Of a stretch of 64,000 bases of DNA, positions 24,129 to 33,445 are shown one piece after another. Source of the DNA: CBDCRK01 sp965220955 (GTDB lineage Bacteria > Desulfobacterota > Binatia > Bin18 > CBDCRK01). The stretch is taken from positions 66,494 through 130,493 of the forward strand of contig CBDCRK010000002.1 in assembly GCA_965220955.1 (NCBI GenBank). The letters are read 5' to 3'. The position numbers and the translations under genes are program-made. Within the stretch, counting starts at the first letter, position 1, and every line of letters begins with the position of its first letter. Under the pieces are notes generated by a model. The model saw only the letters and a program-made list of their open reading frames with translations, made no database searches and had not been told where the DNA came from.

Positions 24129-25442
24129 ATGTCCACAAATGTCACAATGGAAAAGATTGTCAATCTATGCAAACGGCAGGGCTTTGTCTTTCCCTCGAGT
24201 GAGATTTACGGGGGATTTGCCAGCACCTGGGATTATGGCCCCCGTGGTATTGAGCTAAAGCGGAATATCAAAGAAGCATGGTGGCGAGATATGGTCACTT
24301 CCCGCGAGAACATAGTCGGCCTCGAGAGTGCGGTACTCATGCACCCCAAGGTATGGCATGCCTCCGGTCATGTAGCGGGATTTACCGATCCTTTAGTAGA
24401 TTGCCGCGCGTGTAAGCAGCGCTTTCGGGAAGACCATATCCGTGACAACCACTGTCCTAACTGTGGCAGTACTGACCTCACCGAGGCCCGGCAGTTCAAC
24501 TTGATGTTCAAGACGTTTGTTGGTCCGGTGGAGGATGAGGCTGCGGTGGTTTATCTAAGGCCAGAGACTGCGCAGGGCATGTTTGCCAATTTTCAGAGCG
24601 TGCTGCAAACTGCACGCTTAAAGCTTCCTTTTGGCATTGCCCAGACAGGAAAATCGTTTCGCAATGAAATTACCCCCGGAAACTTCATTTTTCGCACCCG
24701 CGAATTTGAGCAGATGGAGATGGAGTTTTTTGTTAAGCCAGGGGCCGACGACGAGTGGTTCGATTACTGGCGAGAGGAGCGGTTAGCCTGGCATCTAAAG
24801 CAGGGCGTGAAAAAGGAAAACCTTCGCCTGCGTCACTACCCTAAAGAGGAACTAGCCCACTATGCCAAGGCCTGCTCAGACATTGAATACCGTTACCCTT
24901 TTGGCTGGGGAGAGCTCGAGGGCATTGCTAATCGGACCGATTTTGACCTAAAGCAGCATATGACCTACAGCGGCAAAGACCTTACATACTTCGATGAAGA
25001 AACCCGTGAGCGCTACCTTCCCTATGTAATCGAACCAGCAGTGGGCGTGGATAGAATTTTCTTAATCCTACTCATTGATGCCTATGATGAAGACGTAGTC
25101 GAGGGCGAGACTCGATCGGTGCTGAGACTTCATCCTCGCCTGGCACCGACCAAAGCGGGGATTTTCCCTCTACTACGCAAAGACGGGCAGCCCCAAAAAG
25201 CCCATGAGGTCCGTGACTTGCTCACAAAGCATTTCCCAGTTGTCTATGACCAGGCCGGCTCCATTGGCCGTCGCTACCGGCGCCAGGACGAAATTGGTAC
25301 GCCTTTTTGTCTCACTATCGACCACCAAACAATGCAAGACAACACCGTGACTATGCGGGATAGGGACACCACGCAGCAGACCCGCATTCCCATTGAGCGG
25401 CTGGTAGATGAACTCGGCAAGAAAATTGCTCACAATGGGTAG
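24129..25442 (+). CDS. glyS: Glycyl-tRNA synthetase, dimeric (alpha2) type
   Basis: Class II aminoacyl-tRNA synthetase charging tRNA-Gly. The opening block VNLCKRQGFVFPSSEIYGG, FASTWDYGPRGIELKRNI, a zinc-like pair CRACKQRF..CPNCGS, the class II motif 2 region FGIAQTGKSFRNEITP, and the motif 3 region AVGVDRIFL are all in order; the anticodon-binding domain runs from about APTKAGIFPL to the end. It is the archaeal/eukaryal-like dimeric type, not the alpha2beta2 GlyQ/GlyS pair. ATG at 24129 is chosen; the frame also runs upstream into recO, which is not family-like, and an ATG at 24147 is a second option. Length 437 fits. Confidence 0.93.
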   Translation: MSTNVTMEKIVNLCKRQGFVFPSSEIYGGFASTWDYGPRGIELKRNIKEAWWRDMVTSRENIVGLESAVLMHPKVWHASGHVAGFTDPLVDCRACKQRFREDHIRDNHCPNCGSTDLTEARQFNLMFKTFVGPVEDEAAVVYLRPETAQGMFANFQSVLQTARLKLPFGIAQTGKSFRNEITPGNFIFRTREFEQMEMEFFVKPGADDEWFDYWREERLAWHLKQGVKKENLRLRHYPKEELAHYAKACSDIEYRYPFGWGELEGIANRTDFDLKQHMTYSGKDLTYFDEETRERYLPYVIEPAVGVDRIFLILLIDAYDEDVVEGETRSVLRLHPRLAPTKAGIFPLLRKDGQPQKAHEVRDLLTKHFPVVYDQAGSIGRRYRRQDEIGTPFCLTIDHQTMQDNTVTMRDRDTTQQTRIPIERLVDELGKKIAHNG

Positions 25443-25485
25443 AAGAAAGCTATCGGCCTATTTAAGGGGGAAGGAGAAGGGAAGG

Positions 25486-28293
25486 ATGGCGGTACGTAAG
25501 CGAGTGACGAGGGCAAAAATTGCCCGTGGCAAACAGTACGTGTATACCTTTGGCGATGGCAAAGCCGAAGGAAGGGCTACCATGACCACGCTTCTTGGCG
25601 GCAAGGGAGCAAACCTAGCAGAGATGGCGAGTCTTGGTCTGCCCATACCTCCAGGATTTACTGGCACCACCGAGGTGTGCACCTACTCCTATAACCATTA
25701 CAACCATAAGGATCACTATCCCATGGACTTTGAGAGACAGGTGCGTGAGGGGCTTTCCCATATCCAAACCATCATGGGTCGTACCTTTGGTGATTCGGGT
25801 CATCCACTCCTCTTGTCGGTACGCTCAGGCGCCCGGGTATCGATGCCAGGCATGATGGACACTGTGTTAAACTTGGGACTCAACGACGAAACCGCACAGG
25901 GACTTGCTCAGCAGTCGGGCAGTCCTCGCTTCGCCTATGACTGTTATCGGCGTTTCGTACAGATGTACGGAGATGTGGTGCTAGGGCTCAAACCCGAATC
26001 TGAGTTTGAGGTCGATCCCTTTGAGCAGATACTAGAAGAGAAAAAACACACTCGCAGGGCTAAACTCGATACGGAACTGACAGCTGAGGACCTTCGTGAG
26101 CTGGTCTCAGAATTCAAGGCCCTTATTCGTGCTCGTCTTGGCTCTCCCTTCCCGGAGGATCCTGAAGAACAGCTCTGGGGCGCAATTGGCGCAGTATTCA
26201 GTTCCTGGAATAATGCCCGGGCAATCACCTACCGTGGGCTTTACAACATTCCCAAAGAGTGGGGTACAGCAGTAACTGTGCAGGCAATGGTGTTTGGCAA
26301 CCAGGGAGAGGATTGTGCTACGGGTGTAGCGTTTACGCGTAACCCGGCCAGTGGTGTGAAGGAATTGTATGGCGAGTTTCTCATCAACGCCCAGGGAGAG
26401 GACGTGGTCGCTGGCACCCGCACTCCCCAGGAGGTCACCCTCACCGGTTCCCAACATTGGGCGGCTCTGCACCAGCTGTCAGAAGAAGAAAGACAGAAAA
26501 CCCATCCCTCCTTGCAAGAGTTTTTCCCTACCTGCTTCGACTATCTGGAAGAAGTGGCGCATAGGCTTGAGGCCCATTACCGGGAAATGCAGGATATCGA
26601 GTTTACCATCGAGAGGGGACGGCTATGGATGCTGCAGACGCGTGCGGGCAAACGTACCGTCGCGGCAGCGGTGAAGATCGCTGTGGATATGGTCGATGAG
26701 GGACTCATCGATGAAAAAGCCGCCGTGCTACGAGTTGACCCTGGTCGGCTTGACCAGCTTCTCTACCCCAGGCTCGATCCTTCTGCCCCGCGAGACTTTC
26801 TCGCCCAAGGTCTGCCAGCTTCACCTGGTGCGGTCTCAGGGGAGGTGGTATTTTCGGCGGAGGAGGCCGAAGCAGCAGCACGTGGGGGAAAGAAAGTGAT
26901 CCTTGTGCGCGTGGAAACCTCACCCGAGGATATTCACGGAATGAATGCCGCCCAAGGAATTCTCACTGCCCGCGGGGGTATGACTTCACACGCCGCCCTT
27001 GTTGGACGCGGTATGGGCAAGTGCTGTGTGGTGGGCTGCAGTGACATTGAGATCGACTACGGCAGCAGAAGTTTTGCGGTCAATGGCCGTACCATTCGCC
27101 AGGGAGACAGCATTACGCTGGACGGCTCTAGCGGAGAGGTTTTGGGAGGACGAGTGCCGACCATTGAACCACAGCTGAGTGAAGAATTCTCTCGGCTTAT
27201 GGCTTGGGTGGATACCCTACGGACATTGAAGGTGCGAGCCAACGCTGACACTCCCCATGATGCACAGGTCGCTCGTGATTTCGGCGCTGAAGGGATTGGT
27301 CTATGCCGCACTGAACACATGTTTTTCACGGGCGAGCGGATCGATGCGGTGAGAGAAATGATCTTGGCCGAGGACGAAGAAGGTAGGAGACGAGCTCTGA
27401 GTAAGATCCTGCCTCTGCAGAAGGCAGATTTCCGCGCCATCTTGCGTGTCATGGCTGGCTTACCTGTCACTGTTCGCTCTCTGGACCCACCCCTGCACGA
27501 GTTTCTCCCCCATACTGACACAGAGATGATAGAGCTGGCACGCAAAATTGGGGTGGACCCAAAGTGGCTTAAAGCTAGATGTGACGCCTTGTACGAGTTT
27601 AACCCCATGCTTGGTCATCGGGGCTGTCGTCTAGGGATGACGTTTCCAGAAATTTACGAGGTCCAGACCCGAGCCCTGCTAGAGGCGGCGTGCGAGCTAG
27701 CGAAGGAAGGGGTAGCAGTCATACCGGAAATCATGGTTCCGCTAGTCAGCCATATGCAGGAGCTTAAAGTAATACGGGAGCACATCGACCGCGTCAGCCA
27801 GGAGGTGTGTGCGGCTTATGCCGTTGAGGTGCCATACACGGTCGGCACTATGATCGAGGTTCCCCGGGCTGCACTCACAGCTGACGAGATTGCTAGAGTT
27901 GCCGATTTCTTCTCCTTTGGCACCAATGATCTTACCCAGATGACGTTCGGGTTGAGCCGGGACGACTCAGGGAAATTCCTGCCTGCTTATGTTGAGCAAG
28001 GTATCCTACCGGCTGACCCCTTTGTCACCTTAGATCAACAGGGAGTGGGCTCTCTCATTTACCTGGCCATAGAAAAGGGAAGGGCTTCTCAGCCCCACCT
28101 CAAAGTGGGCATCTGTGGAGAGCACGGTGGCGAGCCTGAATCCGTAAAATTCTGTCACTGGGCTGGTCTGGACTATGTTTCATGTTCCCCCTACCGGGTA
28201 CCCATCGCCAGACTCGCTGCGGCTCACGCTGCCCTGGCAGAGGCAGAACTTCGAAGCGCAGAGCGTAAAGCAGAGGCGGGGCAGAAAAAGTGA
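25486..28293 (+). CDS. ppdK: Pyruvate, phosphate dikinase
   Basis: Interconverts pyruvate, ATP and phosphate with phosphoenolpyruvate, AMP and diphosphate. The N-terminal ATP-grasp part starts YTFGDGKAEG and GGKGANLAEMASLGLP; LSVRSGARVSMPGMMDTVLNLG follows. The phosphohistidine domain carries ARGGMTSHAALVGRGMGKCCVVG, with the catalytic His in TSHAA. The PEP-binding TIM barrel ends with FSFGTNDLTQM and VGICGEHGG. Start at 25486 is chosen because AAGGAGAAGGGAAGG directly precedes the ATG; earlier in-frame ATGs overlap glyS. The resulting 935 residues are slightly longer than usual because of a basic ~20-residue N-terminus. Confidence 0.95.
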   Translation: MAVRKRVTRAKIARGKQYVYTFGDGKAEGRATMTTLLGGKGANLAEMASLGLPIPPGFTGTTEVCTYSYNHYNHKDHYPMDFERQVREGLSHIQTIMGRTFGDSGHPLLLSVRSGARVSMPGMMDTVLNLGLNDETAQGLAQQSGSPRFAYDCYRRFVQMYGDVVLGLKPESEFEVDPFEQILEEKKHTRRAKLDTELTAEDLRELVSEFKALIRARLGSPFPEDPEEQLWGAIGAVFSSWNNARAITYRGLYNIPKEWGTAVTVQAMVFGNQGEDCATGVAFTRNPASGVKELYGEFLINAQGEDVVAGTRTPQEVTLTGSQHWAALHQLSEEERQKTHPSLQEFFPTCFDYLEEVAHRLEAHYREMQDIEFTIERGRLWMLQTRAGKRTVAAAVKIAVDMVDEGLIDEKAAVLRVDPGRLDQLLYPRLDPSAPRDFLAQGLPASPGAVSGEVVFSAEEAEAAARGGKKVILVRVETSPEDIHGMNAAQGILTARGGMTSHAALVGRGMGKCCVVGCSDIEIDYGSRSFAVNGRTIRQGDSITLDGSSGEVLGGRVPTIEPQLSEEFSRLMAWVDTLRTLKVRANADTPHDAQVARDFGAEGIGLCRTEHMFFTGERIDAVREMILAEDEEGRRRALSKILPLQKADFRAILRVMAGLPVTVRSLDPPLHEFLPHTDTEMIELARKIGVDPKWLKARCDALYEFNPMLGHRGCRLGMTFPEIYEVQTRALLEAACELAKEGVAVIPEIMVPLVSHMQELKVIREHIDRVSQEVCAAYAVEVPYTVGTMIEVPRAALTADEIARVADFFSFGTNDLTQMTFGLSRDDSGKFLPAYVEQGILPADPFVTLDQQGVGSLIYLAIEKGRASQPHLKVGICGEHGGEPESVKFCHWAGLDYVSCSPYRVPIARLAAAHAALAEAELRSAERKAEAGQKK

Positions 28294-28330
28294 AAAAATA
28301 GTCGGCTTACGGTTTTCGGTCTAGGAAGCC

Positions 28331-29221
28331 ATGCCCGTTACTGGTACTACTCAGGTAGTTGGCATCTTTGGGGATCCCATTGCACACAGCCTGTCCCCAG
28401 CAATGCATAACGCTGCCTTTCGTCAGTTGGGCCTGGACTTTGTGTACCTGCCTTTCCATGTTTCCGCTACTTCCCTTCAGGTAGCAGTGCAGAGCCTACG
28501 TGCTCTTAACCTAGTAGGGATTAATGTGACTGTGCCACACAAAGAGCGGATTATCCGTTATCTTGAGGCCCTTAGCCCAGAGGCCCATCTTTGCCAGGCG
28601 GTAAACACCATCGTGAATCGCTCGGGCATATTATTGGGGGACAATACCGATGGCCGCGGATTTCTACTCTCTCTTAGGGAGCGAGGCTTTTCTCCTTGGC
28701 GTAAAGAGATCATTCTCATTGGTAGCGGCGGCTCAGCCCGAGCGCTCCTCGTCTCCCTTATCCGGGCAGGAAGCGGCAGGGTGACAATCATCAACCGCAC
28801 CTTCAAGAAAGGAAAGGCACTAGCGCGCAGATATCAGGCGTTGGGAAAGACCCAGGTAAGGAGTCTGCCTTTAGAAAGACTCACTGATCCCAAGCTCCTG
28901 AGTACTGCCTCTCTTATTGTTAACTGCACCCCCGTGGGGCTGCATGAGAAAGTATTTCTTCCCCTTGCCTACTCTGCCACTCCCTCCACTTGTCTATTTT
29001 ATGATCTACTCTATCGCCCTGTACCCACCCCTTTTCTTTCTCAGGCCCGCTCAGCCCAGCGTCAGACGCTCGACGGTCGACGAATGCTCCTCCATCAGGG
29101 AGCCCTGGCTTTTTCTCTATGGACTCGCACAATGGCCCCGCTCGACACTATGGAACGAGCACTCAGCCGCTCGCTAAAAGGCCGTGCAACTAGGCGTAGG
29201 GTTAGCCAGCCAACAGAGTGA
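28331..29221 (+). CDS. aroE: Shikimate dehydrogenase
   Basis: NADPH-dependent reduction of 3-dehydroshikimate in the chorismate pathway. The substrate domain starts QVVGIFGDPIAHSLSPAMHNAAF, with the catalytic lysine in GINVTVPHKE near residue 66 and DNTDGRGF near 100. The NADP domain has LIGSGGSARALL near 126 and NRTFKKG near 154 (basic, fits NADPH), and NCTPVGL near 198. The last ~25 residues are Arg-rich and beyond the usual end; total 296. Last gene of the recO-glyS-ppdK-aroE run, 37 bases after ppdK. Confidence 0.94.
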   Translation: MPVTGTTQVVGIFGDPIAHSLSPAMHNAAFRQLGLDFVYLPFHVSATSLQVAVQSLRALNLVGINVTVPHKERIIRYLEALSPEAHLCQAVNTIVNRSGILLGDNTDGRGFLLSLRERGFSPWRKEIILIGSGGSARALLVSLIRAGSGRVTIINRTFKKGKALARRYQALGKTQVRSLPLERLTDPKLLSTASLIVNCTPVGLHEKVFLPLAYSATPSTCLFYDLLYRPVPTPFLSQARSAQRQTLDGRRMLLHQGALAFSLWTRTMAPLDTMERALSRSLKGRATRRRVSQPTE

Positions 29222-29314
29222 GCGGAAGTTAGGTGCGAGTCAGCTGATCTTTTTGAGGACAAGCTTGACTCAGAGCTTAGAGCATTTAGCCCTCAAAAGG
29301 CACCGTGTTCATCC

Positions 29315-29342
29315 TTGCGATCAGGGTGGGTTTTGTTATAAA
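29315..29342 (+). promoter_or_regulatory. Predicted promoter of the pilus gene run
   Basis: TTGCGA (29315-29320), 16-base spacer, TATAAA (29337-29342, 5 of 6), about 31 bases before the ATG of the PilB-derived gene. Confidence 0.4.
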
Positions 29343-29372
29343 TGAGAGAAGGAAAGGTTAGTAGAGAATCTC

Positions 29373-29651
29373 ATGGAAACCCGTCTTGGAGAATTTCTAC
29401 TACGTAGGGGATATATCACCTCGGAGCAATTCACTCGTGCCGCTAAAGAGCAACACCAGCAAGGGGGAGCACTAAGTGCTCACCTAGTGAAGCTGGGTTT
29501 TCTGACCGAGGATGATCTGCTTTCCCACCTACAAAAAGAGTACCGCTTGCCGGCAATCGAGCCCTCTACCCTACGTCTCAGTGGCATCACTAAGATTAAG
29601 GAGGGAATTACTACCCTCGAAGAAGTGACCCGCGTCACTATAGCTGGCTAA
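29373..29651 (+). pseudogene. PilB/GspE-derived miniprotein lacking the ATPase domain
   Basis: The 92-residue frame joins both ends of a type IV pilus assembly ATPase. Residues 1-65 are a MshEN-type N-domain (METRLGEFLLRRGYITSEQ, then KLGFLTEDDLLSHL and YRLPAI), and residues about 66-92 match the last helix segment of PilB/GspE, with TKIKEGITTLEEVTRVT. Everything between, including the Walker A and B motifs and the zinc motif (about 450-480 residues in a normal PilB), is missing without loss of frame. It lies 17 bases before pilC, the normal pilB position. It could be a decay product, an assembly deletion, or a retained small nucleotide-binding adaptor; a functional pilus would need another PilB elsewhere. 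Confidence 0.75.
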
Positions 29652-29668
29652 AAGCAACGGAGGTAAGT

Positions 29669-30889
29669 ATGCCAGTCTTTACATGGCAGGGGGTTGGTCC
29701 CCGAGGAGAGACACTACGGGGAGAGATGGAAGCTGCCTCTCGTGAGGCCGTAGTCACGCGCCTGCGCACTCAGAGGATCCGGCCCCAGCCGGCACGAATC
29801 CGCGAGAAGGGCCAGTGGCTATCAATGGAAATTACTATCCCTGGTCTGGGCGGTAAGGTCACAACTAAGGACGTTGTGATCTTTACCCGTCAGTTGACTA
29901 CAATGATCGATGCCGGGTTACCTCTTGCCCAGTGCCTCGATATTCTTGCCCAGCAGACCGAAAACAAGGTCCTGGCCAAGGCGGTCCTGCAGATTAAAGC
30001 AGACATAGAGAGTGGCGCTACCTTTGCTGACGGGTTGAAAAAGCACTCCAAAATCTTCGATGACCTCTACACTAACATGGTAGCAGCAGGGGAAGTAGGA
30101 GGAATCCTGGACACAGTTCTTGGCCGGCTGGCTGGCTATATGGAAAAGGCAGCAAAGCTCAAGGCCAAGATTAAGGGAGCAATGATCTACCCGGTCAGCA
30201 TTGTCACCATCGCTGTGGTGGTAACCGGTATTCTGCTGGTCTATGTGATTCCTGTTTTTGCCGACCTTTTCACTAGCTTCGGCGAAGCCTTGCCCGCCCC
30301 CACCCAGTTTGTTGTTAACCTGAGCAATTTTACCCTTGCCTACTTTCAATATCTGCTAGGAACAATCATAGCTCTGATCTTTGCCTTCCGTCAGATCAGG
30401 CGGACCGAGAAAGGAGAATACTGGATTGACTACCTCACCCTTCGGCTTCCTGTCTTCGGTGATCTAGTGAAAAAGGCCTCAGTGGCCCGCTTCACCCGCA
30501 CGCTCAGCGCCCTGGTTTCCTCTGGGGTCCCTATCCTTGAGGCCCTTTCTGTCACCGCCCGTACCGCAGGCAACAAGGTGGTAGAGAAGGAAGTGTTCCA
30601 GTCCCGCGTGAGCATCAGCGAAGGGAAGGCCCTCGCCGAGCCCTTAAGACAGGGGATGGTTTTTCCTCCGATGGTCTGCCAGATGATCAGTGTGGGGGAG
30701 ACTACTGGAGCTTTAGATACAATGCTGGAGAAGGTCGCCGCTTTCTACGAAGATGAGGTGGACGACGCCGTGGCCAATCTCACCGCCTTTATGGAGCCTA
30801 TGGTCATTGCCTTTCTCGGAGTGGTGATCGGCGGCTTGGTGATCTCCATGTACCTGCCCATCTTCAAGCTGGGTGCTATCGCCGGGTAA
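29669..30889 (+). CDS. pilC: Type IV pilus inner-membrane platform protein PilC
   Basis: Polytopic platform protein of the pilus (type II secretion F family). A cytoplasmic N-terminus (PVFTWQGVGPRGETLRGEME) is followed by two T2SSF domains of about 120 residues: the first begins VVIFTRQLTTMIDAGLPLAQ near residue 72 and the second VARFTRTLSALVSSGVPILEAL near 273. There are membrane segments near 175-195 (VSIVTIAVVVTGILLVYVIPVF), 218-235 and 380-400 (MVIAFLGVVIGGLVISMYLPIF). Length 406 is typical. AACGGAGG precedes the ATG. It follows the broken pilB locus; no pilT is present in the window. Confidence 0.94.
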   Translation: MPVFTWQGVGPRGETLRGEMEAASREAVVTRLRTQRIRPQPARIREKGQWLSMEITIPGLGGKVTTKDVVIFTRQLTTMIDAGLPLAQCLDILAQQTENKVLAKAVLQIKADIESGATFADGLKKHSKIFDDLYTNMVAAGEVGGILDTVLGRLAGYMEKAAKLKAKIKGAMIYPVSIVTIAVVVTGILLVYVIPVFADLFTSFGEALPAPTQFVVNLSNFTLAYFQYLLGTIIALIFAFRQIRRTEKGEYWIDYLTLRLPVFGDLVKKASVARFTRTLSALVSSGVPILEALSVTARTAGNKVVEKEVFQSRVSISEGKALAEPLRQGMVFPPMVCQMISVGETTGALDTMLEKVAAFYEDEVDDAVANLTAFMEPMVIAFLGVVIGGLVISMYLPIFKLGAIAG

Positions 30890-31102
30890 ACCCCAGTAGG
30901 CGTTCAGCTGTCAGCCCTAGATCTAGCCGGCGGCATAAATTGAGGGATCTCACAGAACAGTAAGGTTGGGACAGAGTGAAAATATCAGGCCTGTCCATTT
31001 TTTCAGATCGTGCTGGGCTTAGCAAGCAAAGCATAGGCTCATATTGTTTATCGTTTACCCAGAAGCTGAAGCTTGATCACTAAGAGCTGACCACCTACTT
31101 TT

Positions 31103-33118
31103 ATGGAACGCAGGGAAAAACGCGAAGAGCTGCGCCGCTTGCAGTGGTTTCTTCTCCTGCGGGTAGTGGTTATCTCCTTCCTTTTGGGATCTACTGCCCT
31201 CCTTTACTTCCACCACCAGGAGGAAGCCACCTTATTTTCTAGCCCTCTCTTTGTCGCCATTGTCTTGGCTTATTGCTTCTCTCTTATCTCTGCTCTCACT
31301 CTTCCCCGTCTTGCCAACTTCACCCTCTTCTCCCACTTGCAGGTTGCCTTCGACATCCTCTTCATCACCGGAATCGTAATTCTCACCGGTGGGCTGGAGA
31401 GCCCTTTTCCTTTTCTCTACAACCTCACAATTATCAATGCTGCCATTCTCCTCCCACAAACCGGGCCCCTAGCGGCCGCTGCCCTCTCTGCCCTTTGCTA
31501 TGGGGGAACAGTCACTCTGTTGTATTACCATCTGCTCCCCTTATTTTCCTTTAGACCTGTCTTGCACGCAGAAGAGTTCCCTTTCTTTCTACGTTTTCTC
31601 ACTAACATGTCCTCTTTTTTCCTTATTGCTTTCCTCAGCAGTTATCTTACCAGGAGGCTGGCGCGCGTGGAGGTCCTTCTGGCAGAGAGAGACATGGAGT
31701 TTAGCCAGCTTGCCTCTCTACAAGAGAGTATTATTCGCAGCCTCGATAGTGGCCTCATTATCACGGATTCCATGGGTAAGATGAACTACATCAATAGCCC
31801 TGCCGGCCAGATCCTTGGCTATGATACCCAGAGCTTAGTTGGTGAGGAGATCGGCACCCTCTTTCCTGCCTTGCATCCTTCTTCTTCCCCGTCGATTCCA
31901 TGCGAATTTACTGTTACTAACGGCTCAGCAAAAGAGTGCCTTGTGCGGGCCAGTTACTCTTCAGTTACAGACACCTATGGAAATGTCATTGGTAGCCTCT
32001 ATATCATCCAAGATGTGACCAGGGTCAAAGAGCTGGAGGAGAGCCTTCGCACAATAGAGGAGTTCCAGGGGCTTACAGATAGCGCAGAGCCGACGGCGGA
32101 CGGTAGTCAGTCATTTGGCGGGATTCTCGGCCATGGGGATAAGATGACAACAGTCTACAAGCTGATCCGTAAAGTGGCTGACACCACTAGCACGGTTCTC
32201 ATCACCGGGGAAAGTGGAACCGGCAAAGAACTGGTGGCCCGGGCTATCCATGAGAGAGGCCTTCGGCGGGAGAGACCCTTTATCCCCGTGAACTGTGGGG
32301 CAATACCAGAAAACCTCATGGAGAGTGAACTCTTTGGCCATGTACGAGGGGCATTTACTGGTGCTGTTGCTGACCGCCTCGGTCTGTTCCGTCAGGCAGA
32401 TGGGGGAACAATTTTTCTCGATGAGGTGGGAGAGCTTCCCCTCCAGCTCCAGGTTAAGCTCTTACGTGTTCTCCAGGATGGGATTATCACCTCAGTGGGG
32501 GGGACAAAGAATTTCACGGTGGACGTGCGGGCCATTGCTGCCACCAACAGAAATCTGGAAGAGGAGGTTGCCAAAGGCAACTTTCGGGAAGACCTTTACT
32601 ATCGGCTTAATGTGATCCCCATCTCCCTTCCCCCTCTCCGAGAACGCCGTGAAGACCTATCTTTGCTCATTCACCACTTTCTAGAACGATTTGCAGCCGA
32701 AGAGGGAAAGACTGTAACCAAGGTTTCTCCCCGGGCCCTGCGGGTCCTCCTCGATTACAGCTATCCAGGTAACGTCCGGGAGCTAGAAAACACTGTCCGT
32801 CATGCAGTAGCCATGGCCGACAGTGATACTATTAGGGAGATAGACCTCCCCTCCCACTTCTTGCAGAATTTAGAGATTGGAACTCGAAGTACAGAGGCTA
32901 AGCTCGCAGGAATACAAGCAGAAGGAGATAACTTTTTCGCCAAGGGAATTAGCCTTGACGACGATCTGGCTGCATACGAACAGCTCATTCTCAGGGCTGC
33001 CCTGGAAAAAGCCGAGGGAGTACAGAAGCGGGCGGCCGAACTCCTCGGCATTAACTACCGCTCCTTCCGCCACCGGCTGCAAAAGTACAATCTCGGCAAA
33101 ATCCCAAGCCTGATATAA
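31103..33118 (+). CDS. Membrane PAS sensor fused to sigma-54 activator (PilS N-part plus PilR output)
   Basis: A 671-residue one-component regulator. Residues 14-185 hold about six hydrophobic helices like the PilS sensor; a PAS domain follows (about 205-310, SIIRSLDSGLIITDSMGKMNYINSPAG). Then comes a sigma-54 AAA+ domain (about 340-575) with Walker A GESGTGKE (369-376), the sigma-54 contact loop GAFTGA (416-421) and Walker B GTIFLDEVGELP (435-446), and a Fis-type HTH (about 630-665, KRAAELLGINYRSFRHRLQ). No histidine-kinase dimerisation or ATPase domain and no receiver domain lie between. It is followed by a strong hairpin, then a sigma-54 promoter and pilA, so pilA is the evident target. 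The start ATG has no clear ribosome site. Confidence 0.85.
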   Translation: MERREKREELRRLQWFLLLRVVVISFLLGSTALLYFHHQEEATLFSSPLFVAIVLAYCFSLISALTLPRLANFTLFSHLQVAFDILFITGIVILTGGLESPFPFLYNLTIINAAILLPQTGPLAAAALSALCYGGTVTLLYYHLLPLFSFRPVLHAEEFPFFLRFLTNMSSFFLIAFLSSYLTRRLARVEVLLAERDMEFSQLASLQESIIRSLDSGLIITDSMGKMNYINSPAGQILGYDTQSLVGEEIGTLFPALHPSSSPSIPCEFTVTNGSAKECLVRASYSSVTDTYGNVIGSLYIIQDVTRVKELEESLRTIEEFQGLTDSAEPTADGSQSFGGILGHGDKMTTVYKLIRKVADTTSTVLITGESGTGKELVARAIHERGLRRERPFIPVNCGAIPENLMESELFGHVRGAFTGAVADRLGLFRQADGGTIFLDEVGELPLQLQVKLLRVLQDGIITSVGGTKNFTVDVRAIAATNRNLEEEVAKGNFREDLYYRLNVIPISLPPLRERREDLSLLIHHFLERFAAEEGKTVTKVSPRALRVLLDYSYPGNVRELENTVRHAVAMADSDTIREIDLPSHFLQNLEIGTRSTEAKLAGIQAEGDNFFAKGISLDDDLAAYEQLILRAALEKAEGVQKRAAELLGINYRSFRHRLQKYNLGKIPSLI

Positions 33119-33145
33119 AATTAACACTACCTGAGTGTTAATTTT
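33117..33145. terminator. Perfect 12-bp hairpin after the sigma-54 activator
   Basis: AAAATTAACACT and its exact complement AGTGTTAATTTT flank the loop ACCTG. The stem starts inside the stop codon of the activator gene and ends in TTTT, so it can terminate on either strand and insulate the pilA promoter. Confidence 0.7.
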
Positions 33146-33284
33146 ACGATGCCATTTTCTGTCATTGACAACAATTTTTGTCACTCAGATATTTTCATAG
33201 CCTCTATTATTATAATACCCAGTGATTTGCTTTCAGAGCTAAGTTATTGGTTCCTATAGGCTTTTTTGATATATGACTGTCTAT

Positions 33285-33300
33285 TTGGCATGATTATTGC
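33285..33300 (+). promoter_or_regulatory. Sigma-54 (-24/-12) promoter of pilA
   Basis: TTGGCATGATTATTGC matches the sigma-54 consensus: GG at 33287-33288 and GC at 33299-33300 with exactly 10 bases between. Transcription would start near 33312, giving a leader of about 134 bases before the pilA ATG. The adjacent gene encodes an activator with the GAFTGA loop needed by sigma-54. Confidence 0.75.
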
Positions 33301-33445
33301 CGTCCTATTTGCTTAACTTTTGTCCGGCTAATCTTTGTGCCTGGATAAGGAGGTGAGAGTAGAAAAGGCAAAGGAGGACAAAGCCCCAGAGGAGGCAAAA
33401 AGGCTCAAAAGCAAACTCTTTTAAACTCTATTTAGGGAGGTAGGT

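Noticed and set aside
26107..27608. Minus-strand frames of up to 183 residues within ppdK
   Set aside because: Antisense shadows; composition rich in Arg/Ser/Pro and no recognisable domain.
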